15,448 bases of DNA from NCBI GenBank assembly GCA_023459795.1, contig JAEWSP010000007.1, positions 1 to 15,448 of the forward strand, given 5' to 3'. Source of the DNA: Bacillota bacterium. GTDB taxonomy: Bacteria; Bacillota_I; Bacilli_A; RFN20; CAG-288. Each line of letters starts with the position of its first letter. The first letter of the stretch is position 1. Positions 1-6,256 of the stretch are shown here, in pieces. The notes beneath the pieces were generated by a model that saw nothing but the letters and a program-made list of their open reading frames with translations, had not been told where the DNA came from and searched no databases. The translations under genes and the position numbers were made by a program.

Positions 1-23
1 AGGAATCCGCCATGAAGGGAATT

Positions 24-68
24 GTTACATTGTCATCATGGCAGACTCTTGAACAGTCACAATGTAAC
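24..68 (-). repeat. Perfect 10-bp inverted repeat, likely 5' leader hairpin
   Basis: GTTACATTGT at 24-33 and ACAATGTAAC at 59-68 are perfect inverse copies with a 25-nt spacer, which itself holds a 4-bp GACT/AGTC pair. It lies where a transcript from the leftward TATAAT at 75-80 would begin, so it could be a 5' leader stem or an operator for a gene beyond the left edge. There is no U-tract, so it is not a convincing terminator. Confidence 0.45.
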
Positions 69-74
69 GGGATG

Positions 75-102
75 ATTATACTACTTTGAAGTCATGCAGC
101 AA
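75..102 (-). promoter_or_regulatory. Putative leftward promoter
   Basis: On the minus strand a perfect TATAAT (80 to 75) is preceded 16 nt upstream by TTGCTG (102 to 97), a weak -35. Transcription would run off the left edge of the window. No convincing start codon with a ribosome binding site is seen before the edge; an ATG at 13-11 lacks one. Confidence 0.4.
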
Positions 103-120
103 CACTTTGGTTTATCCTTC

Positions 121-152
121 TCAAAAAAATTGAAGGAATTGAGTTGTTCCTT
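121..152 (-). terminator. Probable intrinsic terminator after the RloB-like pseudogene
   Basis: On the minus strand AAGGAA (152-147) pairs with TTCCTT (138-133) over an 8-nt loop, followed after a few bases by a run of seven T. It closes the leftward-transcribed defence remnant. Confidence 0.45.
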
Positions 153-234
153 ATCTTATTTCCTTTGTAGCCCATAACATCTACCAAACGATAATGCCTT
201 TCTCGAATCAGCTTTCCTTTTCCTTAACGAACCA

Positions 235-878
235 TTATTTTTTATCACGCTTATCAAGCCATTTGGTTTCCTTGCTAACCAATCCATCAAGAAACCAGCT
301 GACTGTAGTGCTTGCCATGTCATGGTTTTTTCGGATATCAGAAGGGAGTTTTCGAATGTTGTTACGCATTCGCTCATAGGAATAGCGTTCCGTGTCCAAA
401 AAAAGCGTTTTTGATAAGAACCAGTTGGTAGTCTCTTGCATCATAGCTTTTCTTGCTTGCACAACCGGGAAATACGATGTTTAGTTGCTCAGAATAGCTT
501 CTTTTTCCACCGGTTCCCAAGTATTGTCCCGCAATATTTGGATTTTCAGATTCAGCCAAAAAGAGCTGTGCTGTATTTGGTGTCGTACAAAGAGAGTGCA
601 AATTCACCATCCTTTTGCTGCCAAAAATCAGCATGAGGTCTTCCTGGATTTTTTGATATCCCCATTTTTGGGGAAATTGTCTGTATCATACATTGCCAAC
701 ACATAATCATAATTGCCACTTTGATACGCATCATTAAAGAGAGACCCAACCTTACCATACCCTTCTGCGTTGTCATAGGTTAATTCAAATAAAACGTTAT
801 TTACGCCATATGAAAAGACAACATCCAAAAGTTTTTCTCTTCGTTGCCTTCCGCTATAACATGAATTTTCTTTTTCAC
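235..878 (-). pseudogene. RloB/AbiLii-like TOPRIM-type nuclease partner, frameshifted remnant
   Basis: The gene begins with GTG at 878, after a purine-rich AAGAGGAAGAG site and 18 nt after the stop of the ATPase gene. The first frame reads VKKKIHVIAEGNEEKNFW and then hits a TAA at 803-801. A second frame continues to a TGA at 630-628 and contains YDYVLAMYDTDN. A third runs 634-374, and a fourth (462-235) ends in a basic helix-like tail. The early lone Glu in a 'V.AEG..E' setting and the later D.D match the RloB family (AbiLii), thought to be TOPRIM-like nucleases that work with an RloA/AbiLi ATPase. At least three frame changes leave no single reading frame above 90 codons, so the product is almost certainly not made whole. 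Family assignment is from motif and context only. The original end could be 235 or, in another frame, 156. Confidence 0.6.
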
Positions 879-896
879 TTTTGCTCTTCCTCTTTC

Positions 897-2150
897 CTAA
901 TCCTTAAGAAGTTTGATTACAGTATTGATAAACTTCGGATCCGGAACGGATCCGAAGTTCCCTCTGTTATAGGCCTGAATCAAATCGGAAGCTTCCCGGA
1001 CACCGTCCTTAGCAGTGAAGGAACTCAGGGATTTCATGGTCACCCCCTCTTTATCCTTCTGAGCAAACCAAATCTGTTCTTTCCGCATCAGTTCCTTTGT
1101 ATCCAAGAGCGCAACGTCATGTGTGGTAAAGATTAGCTGGCCTTTCTGATTGGCAAGATTATTGAATAAAGAAACAATTGACCTCGTGAGTTTGAAATGA
1201 AAACCGTTATCCAGTTCATCTACGAAAAGAGTTTTTCCGCTCTGAAAAGCCTCCATGATGTAGGAAGAAATTGCTTCTATCTTTTTGGTTCCGGAAGAAT
1301 CAAAAAGCAAAGAAGGGACTTTCTTTCCACCATAGGCAGTTGTAAGCCTAGCCATATCCATTAGCTCAGCCTGAACAGCAAGCGCCTGTTCGTTAATCTC
1401 GGCATCCTCTTTTTCGAAGTGAATGTTGGCAGAATCTGGGGAATAGCAAAAATCGTCAACGGAAAGATCGGCATTCTTGACAAAATCCAGGATAAGTTCT
1501 TTTTTCTTTTCATCATTTCCTTTAAGGATGTTGATGGTTTTCGTAATAGGGATGTTGTACATAAGAAGGATTTCGATAGAATTCCCGGCATCTACCAATG
1601 CCTTCTTCCATTTCTCCATTTCCGGGTTTTCAAGGACCATTCCAAAGAGAAGGGAAGTGATAGGGGAAATCAGCTTGAAATTGGCTTCGACGCCAGGAAG
1701 GCAGCAAGAAAAGATATTTTTCCGAATATCTCGCAAGAATAGGACCTTTTCTCTTTCTCCGGTCTTATAAGAAACAAGGGAAGTCAGTTTTTCCGAGACG
1801 AATTCTTTCTTTTCGGTATCGAATGAAAAATCATACCTTAACCATCCGTTCCCGTCGCAGTTGTCGAATTCAATGGAAAAGGAAGAAATCCTATCCGAGG
1901 AAAAGAGATTCGAAGAGCAATGGTCAATCTTCCCTTTAGTCAATGCTTCTTTAATGACTCCGACACCGAAGATAAAGGATGTTTTCCCAGTATTATTCGA
2001 ACCGAAAATTCCGGAAGTCTTCAAGACATGCTTATTATCCAGAAAAACAGAATTCGAAAGCAAGTACTTAGTTCGAAGGTCGGCAACTAAAGAAAGAGAC
2101 ACCTTTTTGTTGAAAGCATGGAAGTTTTCCATAGTAATGCTTTTTATCAT
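897..2150 (-). CDS. RloA/AbiLi-like AAA (ABC-ATPase-type) protein of a defence pair
   Basis: This 417-residue ATPase belongs to the AAA_15/AAA_21 group related to SMC and OLD proteins. The N-terminus (IKSITMENFHAFNKKVSLSL) is the usual first strand of such proteins. Walker A is GSNNTGKTS at residues 50-58, a degenerate signature SSGTKK is at 285-290, Walker B TLFVDELD is at 307-314, and the switch histidine is in TTHD at 342-345. All core motifs are intact. The SSGTKK form is typical of RloA/AbiLi, whose partner RloB/AbiLii is encoded just downstream; here that partner is broken. Such pairs act in the cytoplasm as anti-phage systems in which the ATPase is thought to sense infection and the nuclease to be the effector. 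The start at 2150 has GGTGGAGG about 10 nt upstream and a clear promoter. The region looks more AT-rich than its neighbours, which suggests acquisition. Function without the partner is unknown. Confidence 0.8.
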   Translation of the reverse strand: MIKSITMENFHAFNKKVSLSLVADLRTKYLLSNSVFLDNKHVLKTSGIFGSNNTGKTSFIFGVGVIKEALTKGKIDHCSSNLFSSDRISSFSIEFDNCDGNGWLRYDFSFDTEKKEFVSEKLTSLVSYKTGEREKVLFLRDIRKNIFSCCLPGVEANFKLISPITSLLFGMVLENPEMEKWKKALVDAGNSIEILLMYNIPITKTINILKGNDEKKKELILDFVKNADLSVDDFCYSPDSANIHFEKEDAEINEQALAVQAELMDMARLTTAYGGKKVPSLLFDSSGTKKIEAISSYIMEAFQSGKTLFVDELDNGFHFKLTRSIVSLFNNLANQKGQLIFTTHDVALLDTKELMRKEQIWFAQKDKEGVTMKSLSSFTAKDGVREASDLIQAYNRGNFGSVPDPKFINTVIKLLKD

Positions 2151-2176
2151 GTCTAAAAACCCTCCACCGTATTACT

Positions 2177-2205
2177 ATTATAGTTTGTGCATAGTATTTT
2201 CACAA
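2177..2205 (-). promoter_or_regulatory. Promoter of the RloA-like ATPase gene
   Basis: Minus-strand TTGTGA (2205-2200), a 17-nt spacer and a perfect TATAAT (2182-2177) lie just upstream of the ribosome binding site. The -10 sits within a near-palindrome, ACTAT-A-ATAGT, which could be an operator. The defence gene therefore has its own promoter rather than relying on guaB read-through. Confidence 0.75.
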
Positions 2206-2268
2206 TATATATTTTATTGTTTCCTGGACTATCGCTCGAAAAAACTACCATTTTCCCAATTCCCGCAC

Positions 2269-2296
2269 CAAAAAAAGGAAGGGCAGCGCCCTTCCT
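2269..2296 (-). terminator. Intrinsic terminator of guaB
   Basis: On the minus strand AGGAAGGGC, a 3-nt loop and GCCCTTCCT form a perfect 9-bp stem, followed by a run of seven or eight T. It lies 8 nt after the guaB stop codon and separates guaB from the defence locus. Confidence 0.9.
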
Positions 2297-2303
2297 AGTT
2301 TTC

Positions 2304-3788
2304 TTACTTCGACTGGTAGTTCGGTGCTTCTTTGGTGATTTCGATATCGTGCGGATGGGATTCCCGTAAGGAGGCAGAGGTAATCTTCACGAACTGACCC
2401 TTTTCCTGGAGTGCCTTGATAGTCGGGACTCCGACATATCCCATGCCGGAACGGACACCGCCGAGAAGCTCGAAGATGACATCGGAGGCGGATCCGGAGA
2501 ACGGAACACGGCCCTCGACTCCTTCCGGAACAAGTTTCTGATGTCCGGTCTGGAAGTAGCGGTCGCTGGAACCATGGGCCTGCTGCATAGCGGCCATCGA
2601 TCCCATTCCGCGGTAGACCTTATACTTTCTTCCCATATAGAGCTCCGTCTCTCCCGGTGCTTCTTCGCATCCGGCGAAGATTGCTCCCATCATGATCGTA
2701 TCGGCGCCGGCAGCAAGAGCCTTGGTGATATCGCCGGAATATTTGATTCCGCCGTCTCCGATGATCGGGACGTTGTACTCTTCGCTGGCGCGCTTGGCTT
2801 CCATGATAGCCGTGATCTGCGGAACTCCCATTCCGGAGATGATACGGGTCGTGCAGATGCTTCCAGGGCCCATGCCGACTTTGACGGCATCGGCTCCTGC
2901 CTTCATCAGGTCTCTGGCACCTTCATAGGTAGCAACGTTTCCGGCAATGATGTCGACCTTCGGGAATTCCTTCTTCAGGGTCTTCAGGGCAACGATGACA
3001 TTCTTGCTGTCTCCATGGGCGGAGTCGAGGACCAGGACATCGGCACCGGCATCGACAACTGCCCTGGCCCTGAGGAGCATATCCTTCGTAATGCCGATTC
3101 CGGCACCGCAGAGGAGACGTCCCAGCTTATCCTTGGCAGAATTTGGATACTTCTTGATCTTCTCGATATCCTTGATCGTGATAAGACCGACAAGCTTGTT
3201 GTTCTTATCGATGATAGGAAGCTTTTCCTTCCTGGCGTCGGCAAGGATCTCCATCGCTTCTTCCAAAGTGGTCCCGGCCTTGGCCGTGACCAGGTCCTTG
3301 GTCGTCATGACTTCGGAGATAAGCTTGGCATCGTCTGTTTCGAAGCGCAGATCCCGGTTCGTCAGGATGCCTTCCAGATGCCTCTCCTTGTCCACGATCG
3401 GGACACCGCTGATCCGGTACTTGGCCATCAGTCCCTTGGCTTCGCCGAGGGTTTTGTCCTTCGCCAGAGTGATCGGATCCTGGATGACGCCGTTGAGGGA
3501 TCTCTTGACCTTGTCGACTTCCTCGGCCTGCTCTTCGATAGACATGTTCTTGTGGATGATGCCGATTCCGCCTTCCCTTGCCAGAGCGATAGCCATATCG
3601 GCTTTCGTGACCGTATCCATAGCCGCGCTGATAAGCGGGATATTGAGGGTGATGTGCTTGGTAAGCTTGGCATGGAGATCGATGAGGTCAGGGGTGACTT
3701 CGGAATAGCGAGGTAAAAGAAGGACGTCGTCAAAGGTAATCCCGTCCATCACAATCTTCGGATTCTTCAAAACTTTAGAAGCTGCCAT
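2304..3788 (-). CDS. guaB: Inosine-5'-monophosphate dehydrogenase
   Basis: GuaB oxidises IMP to XMP with NAD+, the first committed step of GMP synthesis in the cytoplasm. The 494-residue product has the family's usual length. It starts with the TIM-barrel strand around DGITFDDVLLLP (15-26), followed by two CBS domains at roughly 100-210 inserted in the barrel. The catalytic loop GPGSICTTRI has the nucleophile Cys312. The phosphate-binding GDGGIKYSGD (344-353), YRGMGS (392-397) and the mobile flap EGVEGRVPFSG (422-432) follow. The start at 3788 was chosen because AAAGGAGG lies 4 nt upstream and the protein begins there in line with homologues; a longer frame extends to 3908 but runs through the upstream terminator. 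It is monocistronic, bounded by terminators on both sides. Every motif is intact. Confidence 0.97.
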   Translation of the reverse strand: MAASKVLKNPKIVMDGITFDDVLLLPRYSEVTPDLIDLHAKLTKHITLNIPLISAAMDTVTKADMAIALAREGGIGIIHKNMSIEEQAEEVDKVKRSLNGVIQDPITLAKDKTLGEAKGLMAKYRISGVPIVDKERHLEGILTNRDLRFETDDAKLISEVMTTKDLVTAKAGTTLEEAMEILADARKEKLPIIDKNNKLVGLITIKDIEKIKKYPNSAKDKLGRLLCGAGIGITKDMLLRARAVVDAGADVLVLDSAHGDSKNVIVALKTLKKEFPKVDIIAGNVATYEGARDLMKAGADAVKVGMGPGSICTTRIISGMGVPQITAIMEAKRASEEYNVPIIGDGGIKYSGDITKALAAGADTIMMGAIFAGCEEAPGETELYMGRKYKVYRGMGSMAAMQQAHGSSDRYFQTGHQKLVPEGVEGRVPFSGSASDVIFELLGGVRSGMGYVGVPTIKALQEKGQFVKITSASLRESHPHDIEITKEAPNYQSK

Positions 3789-3813
3789 ACTTCCTCCTTT
3801 GTTATCCGGAAAT

Positions 3814-3834
3814 CCATATATGGGTAGCATTGTA
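3814..3834 (-). promoter_or_regulatory. guaB -10 box with palindrome at the start site
   Basis: Minus-strand TACAAT (3834-3829) is a plausible -10; the matching -35 position falls in the T-tract of the upstream terminator and is poor. The perfect palindrome CCATATATGG (3814-3823) covers the predicted transcription start and could be a regulator site. No PurBox or guanine riboswitch is visible in the short leader. Confidence 0.45.
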
Positions 3835-3850
3835 GAACAATTCGATAAAA

Positions 3851-3880
3851 TAAAAAAGTGCTTTCTTGCTGAAAGCACTT
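3851..3880 (-). terminator. Intrinsic terminator of the 3905-4357 gene
   Basis: AAGTGCTTTC and GAAAGCACTT form a perfect 10-bp stem with a 5-nt loop (3856-3880), followed on the minus strand by TTTTTTATTTTAT. It insulates guaB from the membrane-protein gene upstream. Confidence 0.9.
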
Positions 3881-3904
3881 GCGTAAAAACCGGAAAACCT
3901 ATCT

Positions 3905-4357
3905 TCACGAAAGAAGAGAAAGGAAAGGAAGGAGGGATCCGTAACGTTCGATAAGGGAGCTCAGATACCCGGAATAGAAGAGAATCAGGAAAAGAGCAAC
4001 GGCAAGAAGAAGCGGAAAACCAACCCAGGTCAGGACCTGGCCCATATACGTGACAACGGGAATCTTATAAGCGGAAAGAGGCTTCATAGGGGAACGGTGT
4101 CTATAGCTATCCGTATCCTTGAATCCATAATATACATCCCGGACTTTACCGGAATTGGTCAGTTTCAGTATCAGAACCGGAGGGTGATCCGGAATATAGC
4201 TTTTCCTCATCACAATCTTGGTGAGAACATCTCTTTGGGTGGAATAGAAAACACTCGGGTCTTCCACGGACTGGAAGACCAGCTTCAAAGTAAGTTTATT
4301 CAGATTAGCATCGATGCAGGTAACTGCTTCTTCGTGATACCGGGATTTTTTCAGCAT
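3905..4357 (-). CDS. Uncharacterised membrane-anchored protein
   Basis: The 150-residue product has a soluble N-terminal part of about 105 residues. A long hydrophobic segment follows (TYMGQVLTWVGFPLLLAVAL and the next dozen residues), then a short second hydrophobic stretch at the C-terminus (YGSLLPFLSLL). There is no signal peptide; the N-terminus is charged (MLKKSRYHEE), so the soluble part probably faces the cytoplasm or is held by the C-terminal anchor. The overall shape recalls DUF3592-like proteins, but I cannot assign it. The ATG at 4357 has no Shine-Dalgarno match at normal distance, and a TATACT box lies only about 9 nt before it, so the message may be nearly leaderless. It diverges from the small plus-strand ORF at 4430 and ends in its own terminator. 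Confidence 0.6.
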   Translation of the reverse strand: MLKKSRYHEEAVTCIDANLNKLTLKLVFQSVEDPSVFYSTQRDVLTKIVMRKSYIPDHPPVLILKLTNSGKVRDVYYGFKDTDSYRHRSPMKPLSAYKIPVVTYMGQVLTWVGFPLLLAVALFLILFYSGYLSSLIERYGSLLPFLSLLS

Positions 4358-4403
4358 ACTTGTATAGTATATCGATTTTCCTTCCGGAATACACCAAGGC
4401 TTG

Positions 4404-4412
4404 TGGTAGAAT
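4404..4412 (+). promoter_or_regulatory. Extended -10 promoter of the small ORF
   Basis: TGGTAGAAT fits an extended -10 (TGn plus TAGAAT). No good -35 is seen 17 nt upstream. It lies 18 nt before the ATG at 4430. Confidence 0.4.
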
Positions 4413-4429
4413 CAGGAAAAGAGAAACTC

Positions 4430-4576
4430 ATGGAAAAGAACAAAGACGATATGCCTCTCTCCGCCCCCATACTTTCGGAAAGGGAAAAGAGAAGAGTAAA
4501 GCGTCCTTCCAAAGCCCTGCTGGAAGAAAAGGAAGACAAAAAGCATAAGGCAAGTGTGAAGAATATGCTAAAGTAA
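4430..4576 (+). CDS. Small basic protein of 48 residues
   Basis: The ORF starts at ATG 4430 after AGGAAAAGAG and reads a highly charged peptide: MEKNKDDMPLSAPILS, then a Lys/Arg/Glu-rich, helix-prone stretch (SEREKRRVKR, EEKEDKKHKA) and a final NMLK. There is no membrane segment or recognisable domain. An extended -10 lies just upstream. It is the first gene on the plus strand beyond the divergent junction at 4357 and precedes the phosphatase gene by about 100 nt. The opposite strand also has an open frame, but that one is hydrophobic and has no ribosome binding site. Whether this is translated is uncertain; there is no family assignment. Confidence 0.4.
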   Translation: MEKNKDDMPLSAPILSEREKRRVKRPSKALLEEKEDKKHKASVKNMLK

Positions 4577-4619
4577 GCCGCTTCCAGGAATCGGTCTCCT
4601 AGAATGGTCCGTTTTGTTG

Positions 4620-4625
4620 TAGAAT
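4620..4625 (+). promoter_or_regulatory. Possible -10 box of the phosphatase gene
   Basis: TAGAAT about 50 nt before the phosphatase start, without a recognisable -35. A transcript from here would start at about 4632 and open with the hairpin at 4636-4661. Confidence 0.3.
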
Positions 4626-4635
4626 AGTAGTACGT

Positions 4636-4661
4636 TCGAGGGTTTCCATCCGGGAACTCGA
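4636..4661 (+). other. 5' leader hairpin of the phosphatase mRNA
   Basis: TCGAG (4636-4640) pairs with CTCGA (4657-4661), and TTTCC (4643-4647) pairs with GGGAA (4652-4656, one G-U) around a 4-nt loop with a GG bulge. The stem ends directly before the GGGAGGG ribosome binding site. It may stabilise the 5' end or modulate translation. Confidence 0.45.
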
Positions 4662-4673
4662 GGGAGGGATTCC

Positions 4674-5414
4674 ATGACACTTATTTTCATCCGTCACGGC
4701 GAACCGGATTATGTTCATGATTCTTTGACTGCCAAAGGTTTCGAGGAAGCAGAGCTTTTAAGCGATGCCCTCGTGAAATTGCCTATCGATGCCATCTATG
4801 TTTCTCCTCTGGGAAGAGCAAAGGCGACTGCCCGGGCAACTCTCGAAAGAAAGAACGCAATGGCTATCCTTACTCCGTGGCTCACGGAGTTCACATACGG
4901 CATTCCGAGAAAAGATATGGCTCCGTCCCTGGGCCTTTGCTGGGACTGGTGCCCGAAAGACTGGGAAGCTGAACCGAAATACTTCGACAAGGATCAGTGG
5001 TGCCATACCCCGGTCATGATCCAAGGCGGTATTCCTCAGATGGCCGAGAAGGTATACGAAGGATTCGATGCAGAACTCGCCAAGTACGGCTATGTCCGGG
5101 AAGGTCTGACCTACAAGGTCGTAGAAGAAAGCCGACAGACGCTTTGCTTCTTCGGCCATTTCGGAACGAACAACCTGCTGATTGCCCATCTTCTCAATAT
5201 CTCCCCGATGGTTCTCTGGCATGACTTCATCATGGCCCCTAGCTCCATCACTGTCCTCCACACCGAGGAAAGGGAGAAGGGAATCGCCTCCTTCCGTCTC
5301 GAAGTATACGGCGGTATCGGGCATCTGACGAACAAAAACATCGAGCCTTCCTTTGCAGGACGGTTCTGTGAATGCTTCACGGATAAGACTAGACACGACA
5401 ACTTTGGAAACTGA
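4674..5414 (+). CDS. Histidine phosphatase (phosphoglycerate mutase-like) family protein
   Basis: The protein begins MTLIFIRHGEPDYVHDSLT, where RHGE carries the histidine that becomes phosphorylated (His8). A conserved Arg follows in SPLGRAKATA. The second catalytic histidine is in CFFGHFGTNN, and the C-terminal part keeps the fold. These belong to histidine phosphatase branch 1, cytoplasmic enzymes that remove phosphate from small sugars, nucleotides or proteins; the substrate cannot be told. At 246 residues it is longer than the roughly 200 of the simplest members because of a Trp-rich insert (WDWCPKDWEAEPKYFDKDQW), which probably shapes the active-site lid. The ATG at 4674 follows a strong GAGGGAGGGA site. 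The gene ends in TGA, showing that TGA is a stop codon here, and a bidirectional terminator follows. Confidence 0.88.
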   Translation: MTLIFIRHGEPDYVHDSLTAKGFEEAELLSDALVKLPIDAIYVSPLGRAKATARATLERKNAMAILTPWLTEFTYGIPRKDMAPSLGLCWDWCPKDWEAEPKYFDKDQWCHTPVMIQGGIPQMAEKVYEGFDAELAKYGYVREGLTYKVVEESRQTLCFFGHFGTNNLLIAHLLNISPMVLWHDFIMAPSSITVLHTEEREKGIASFRLEVYGGIGHLTNKNIEPSFAGRFCECFTDKTRHDNFGN

Positions 5415-5434
5415 AACACGAGTTGGCAAATAAA

Positions 5435-5462
5435 ACAGTGCCCTTGATGGACACTGTTTTTT
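5435..5462 (+). terminator. Bidirectional intrinsic terminator
   Basis: ACAGTG-C-CC and GG-A-CACTGT pair around TTGAT. It is followed by TTTTTT on the plus strand and by TTTT on the minus strand, so it can end both the phosphatase gene and the convergent ECF gene. Its right flank overlaps the TAA stop (5461-5463) of the ECF gene. Confidence 0.85.
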
Positions 5463-6030
5463 ATTCAGGATTCTTTTTGCTATCCTTCTTCTGTTTTATA
5501 AAGAGGTTTCCGGAAACAGACAACAGAGGAATAGAGATGCTGGCGGTCACTAAAGCCGTCAGGATACCGGCAATCAAACGGATAGTCGCTTCCACAAGGA
5601 CAAAGGAGAAAGGATAGCCGAAGATCAGGGCATCCACATACCCGGCAACGGTATTCATAACGGTCGTCAGGATGGCTGCAACGACAACCGTCAGGTAGAA
5701 GAAGAACTTATGCCGCACCAGTTCGTCTCCTTTTCTTCTAAAGAGGTAAGAGACAAAAGCTATCACCAATGCACGGATGACCGGCCCAAGGCACCAGATC
5801 ACGGTCGTTGCAGAAACGCCGTAATTCAGGACCTGGATGACGAACTCCCCTAGGAAAGCAACCAGAACCGCATCATAAAGAGGAAGGCAGAGGGCACCAA
5901 AAACTACCGGAAGGCTTGCCAAAGTGATATGGATATTACCGATATTGATCCGAAGATAGGACAGAACGACCAGAAGTGCTGTAAGAACAGCAACAAGGCT
6001 AAGCCTATATACAACTTTTGATCTCCGCAT
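5461..6030 (-). CDS. ECF transporter S component (substrate unassigned)
   Basis: This 189-residue integral membrane protein has about six hydrophobic segments, beginning MRRSKVVYRLSLVAVLTALL. The pattern IGNIHITLASLPVVFGALCL is typical of substrate-binding S components, which join a shared EcfAAT energising module to import vitamins. A distinctive NYGVSATTVIW segment follows the third helix. I cannot tell the substrate; folate, pantothenate or a queuosine precursor are all possible. The EcfA and EcfT genes are not in the window, as is usual for group II systems. The start at 6030 was preferred over an upstream TTG at 6162 because GAAAGG lies about 9 nt before it and the upstream sequence is rich in hairpins rather than codons. 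The start codon lies at the edge of an 11-bp inverted repeat, and a leader of about 200 nt suggests RNA-based control. Confidence 0.85.
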   Translation of the reverse strand: MRRSKVVYRLSLVAVLTALLVVLSYLRINIGNIHITLASLPVVFGALCLPLYDAVLVAFLGEFVIQVLNYGVSATTVIWCLGPVIRALVIAFVSYLFRRKGDELVRHKFFFYLTVVVAAILTTVMNTVAGYVDALIFGYPFSFVLVEATIRLIAGILTALVTASISIPLLSVSGNLFIKQKKDSKKNPE

Positions 6031-6054
6031 ACGAAAACCTTTCCGGAGATCAAA
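6017..6054 (-). promoter_or_regulatory. Hairpin enclosing ribosome binding site and start codon of the ECF gene
   Basis: TTTGATCTCCG (minus strand, 6054-6044) and CGGAGATCAAA (6027-6017) are a perfect 11-bp inverted repeat. The 16-nt loop holds exactly the GAAAGG ribosome binding site and the ATG. The 3' arm is codons 2-5 of the gene. If formed, it should limit ribosome access. Confidence 0.7.
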
Positions 6055-6246
6055 CTGTTTTCTAAAAGAAAACCGACATTCCTGCCATAGGGCACTTGTT
6101 GCCCTAGATCTACGCGGAAGCGAAGAAAGCTTTGAATCCAGAGGATTCGGGTATCCGTGCAACCTCCCGTCGCGGATACTTCAGGGCTTTCCACTACTCG
6201 TAGAGGAATCTCGCTAGGCTTTTCCCGGGAACTCCGGCAAAAGCAG
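6055..6246 (-). ncRNA. Candidate structured leader (possible riboswitch) of the ECF gene
   Basis: From the minus-strand TATAAT at 6256-6251, the leader runs about 190 nt and holds a series of perfect or near-perfect stems. They are CCGG/CCGG near 6235; TTCC-t-CTAC with GTAG-t-GGAA; GTATCCG/CGGATAC (6179-6151) with a 15-nt G-rich loop; GAATCC/GGATTC with a 3-nt loop; and TAGGGCA/TGCCCTA (about 6106-6088). The order of several GC-rich stems before an ECF S-component gene is the usual setting of a vitamin riboswitch. I do not recognise the TPP, cobalamin, FMN, THF, preQ1 or T-box consensus cores, so the class, if any, is unknown. Confidence 0.45.
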
Positions 6247-6250
6247 GATT

Positions 6251-6256
6251 ATTATA
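6251..6256 (-). promoter_or_regulatory. -10 box of the ECF gene leader
   Basis: A perfect TATAAT on the minus strand; the -35 region 17 nt upstream (TAGCAA) is weak. Placing the start here gives a 5' leader of about 210 nt. Confidence 0.5.

Noticed and set aside
2541..3716. 391-codon open frame on the plus strand opposite guaB
   Set aside because: It is the antisense shadow of guaB, which has complete IMPDH motifs, a ribosome binding site and a terminator; the antisense product has no recognisable motif.
4351..4680. 109-codon hydrophobic minus-strand frame upstream of the 3905-4357 gene
   Set aside because: No ribosome binding site, overlaps control elements of both divergent genes, and its Ser/Phe-rich composition is what the antisense of a Lys/Glu-rich ORF gives.
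5412..5414. TGA read as tryptophan (Mollicutes-type code)
   Set aside because: Read-through would add only ten codons into the terminator, and TGG is used freely for Trp; TGA is a stop here.
4758..5429. 223-codon minus-strand frame opposite the phosphatase
   Set aside because: Shadow frame; the sense strand carries RHGE and GHFG catalytic motifs and a strong ribosome binding site.
6031..6162. N-terminal extension of the ECF protein from TTG 6162
   Set aside because: The extension is Arg/Ser-rich without membrane character, lies within strong hairpins, and ATG 6030 has a ribosome binding site and the normal S-component start.
6055..6246. T-box, TPP, cobalamin or THF riboswitch in the ECF leader
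   Set aside because: None of the conserved cores (such as AGGGTGG for T-box or CTGAGA for TPP) could be found; only an unclassified structured leader is claimed.
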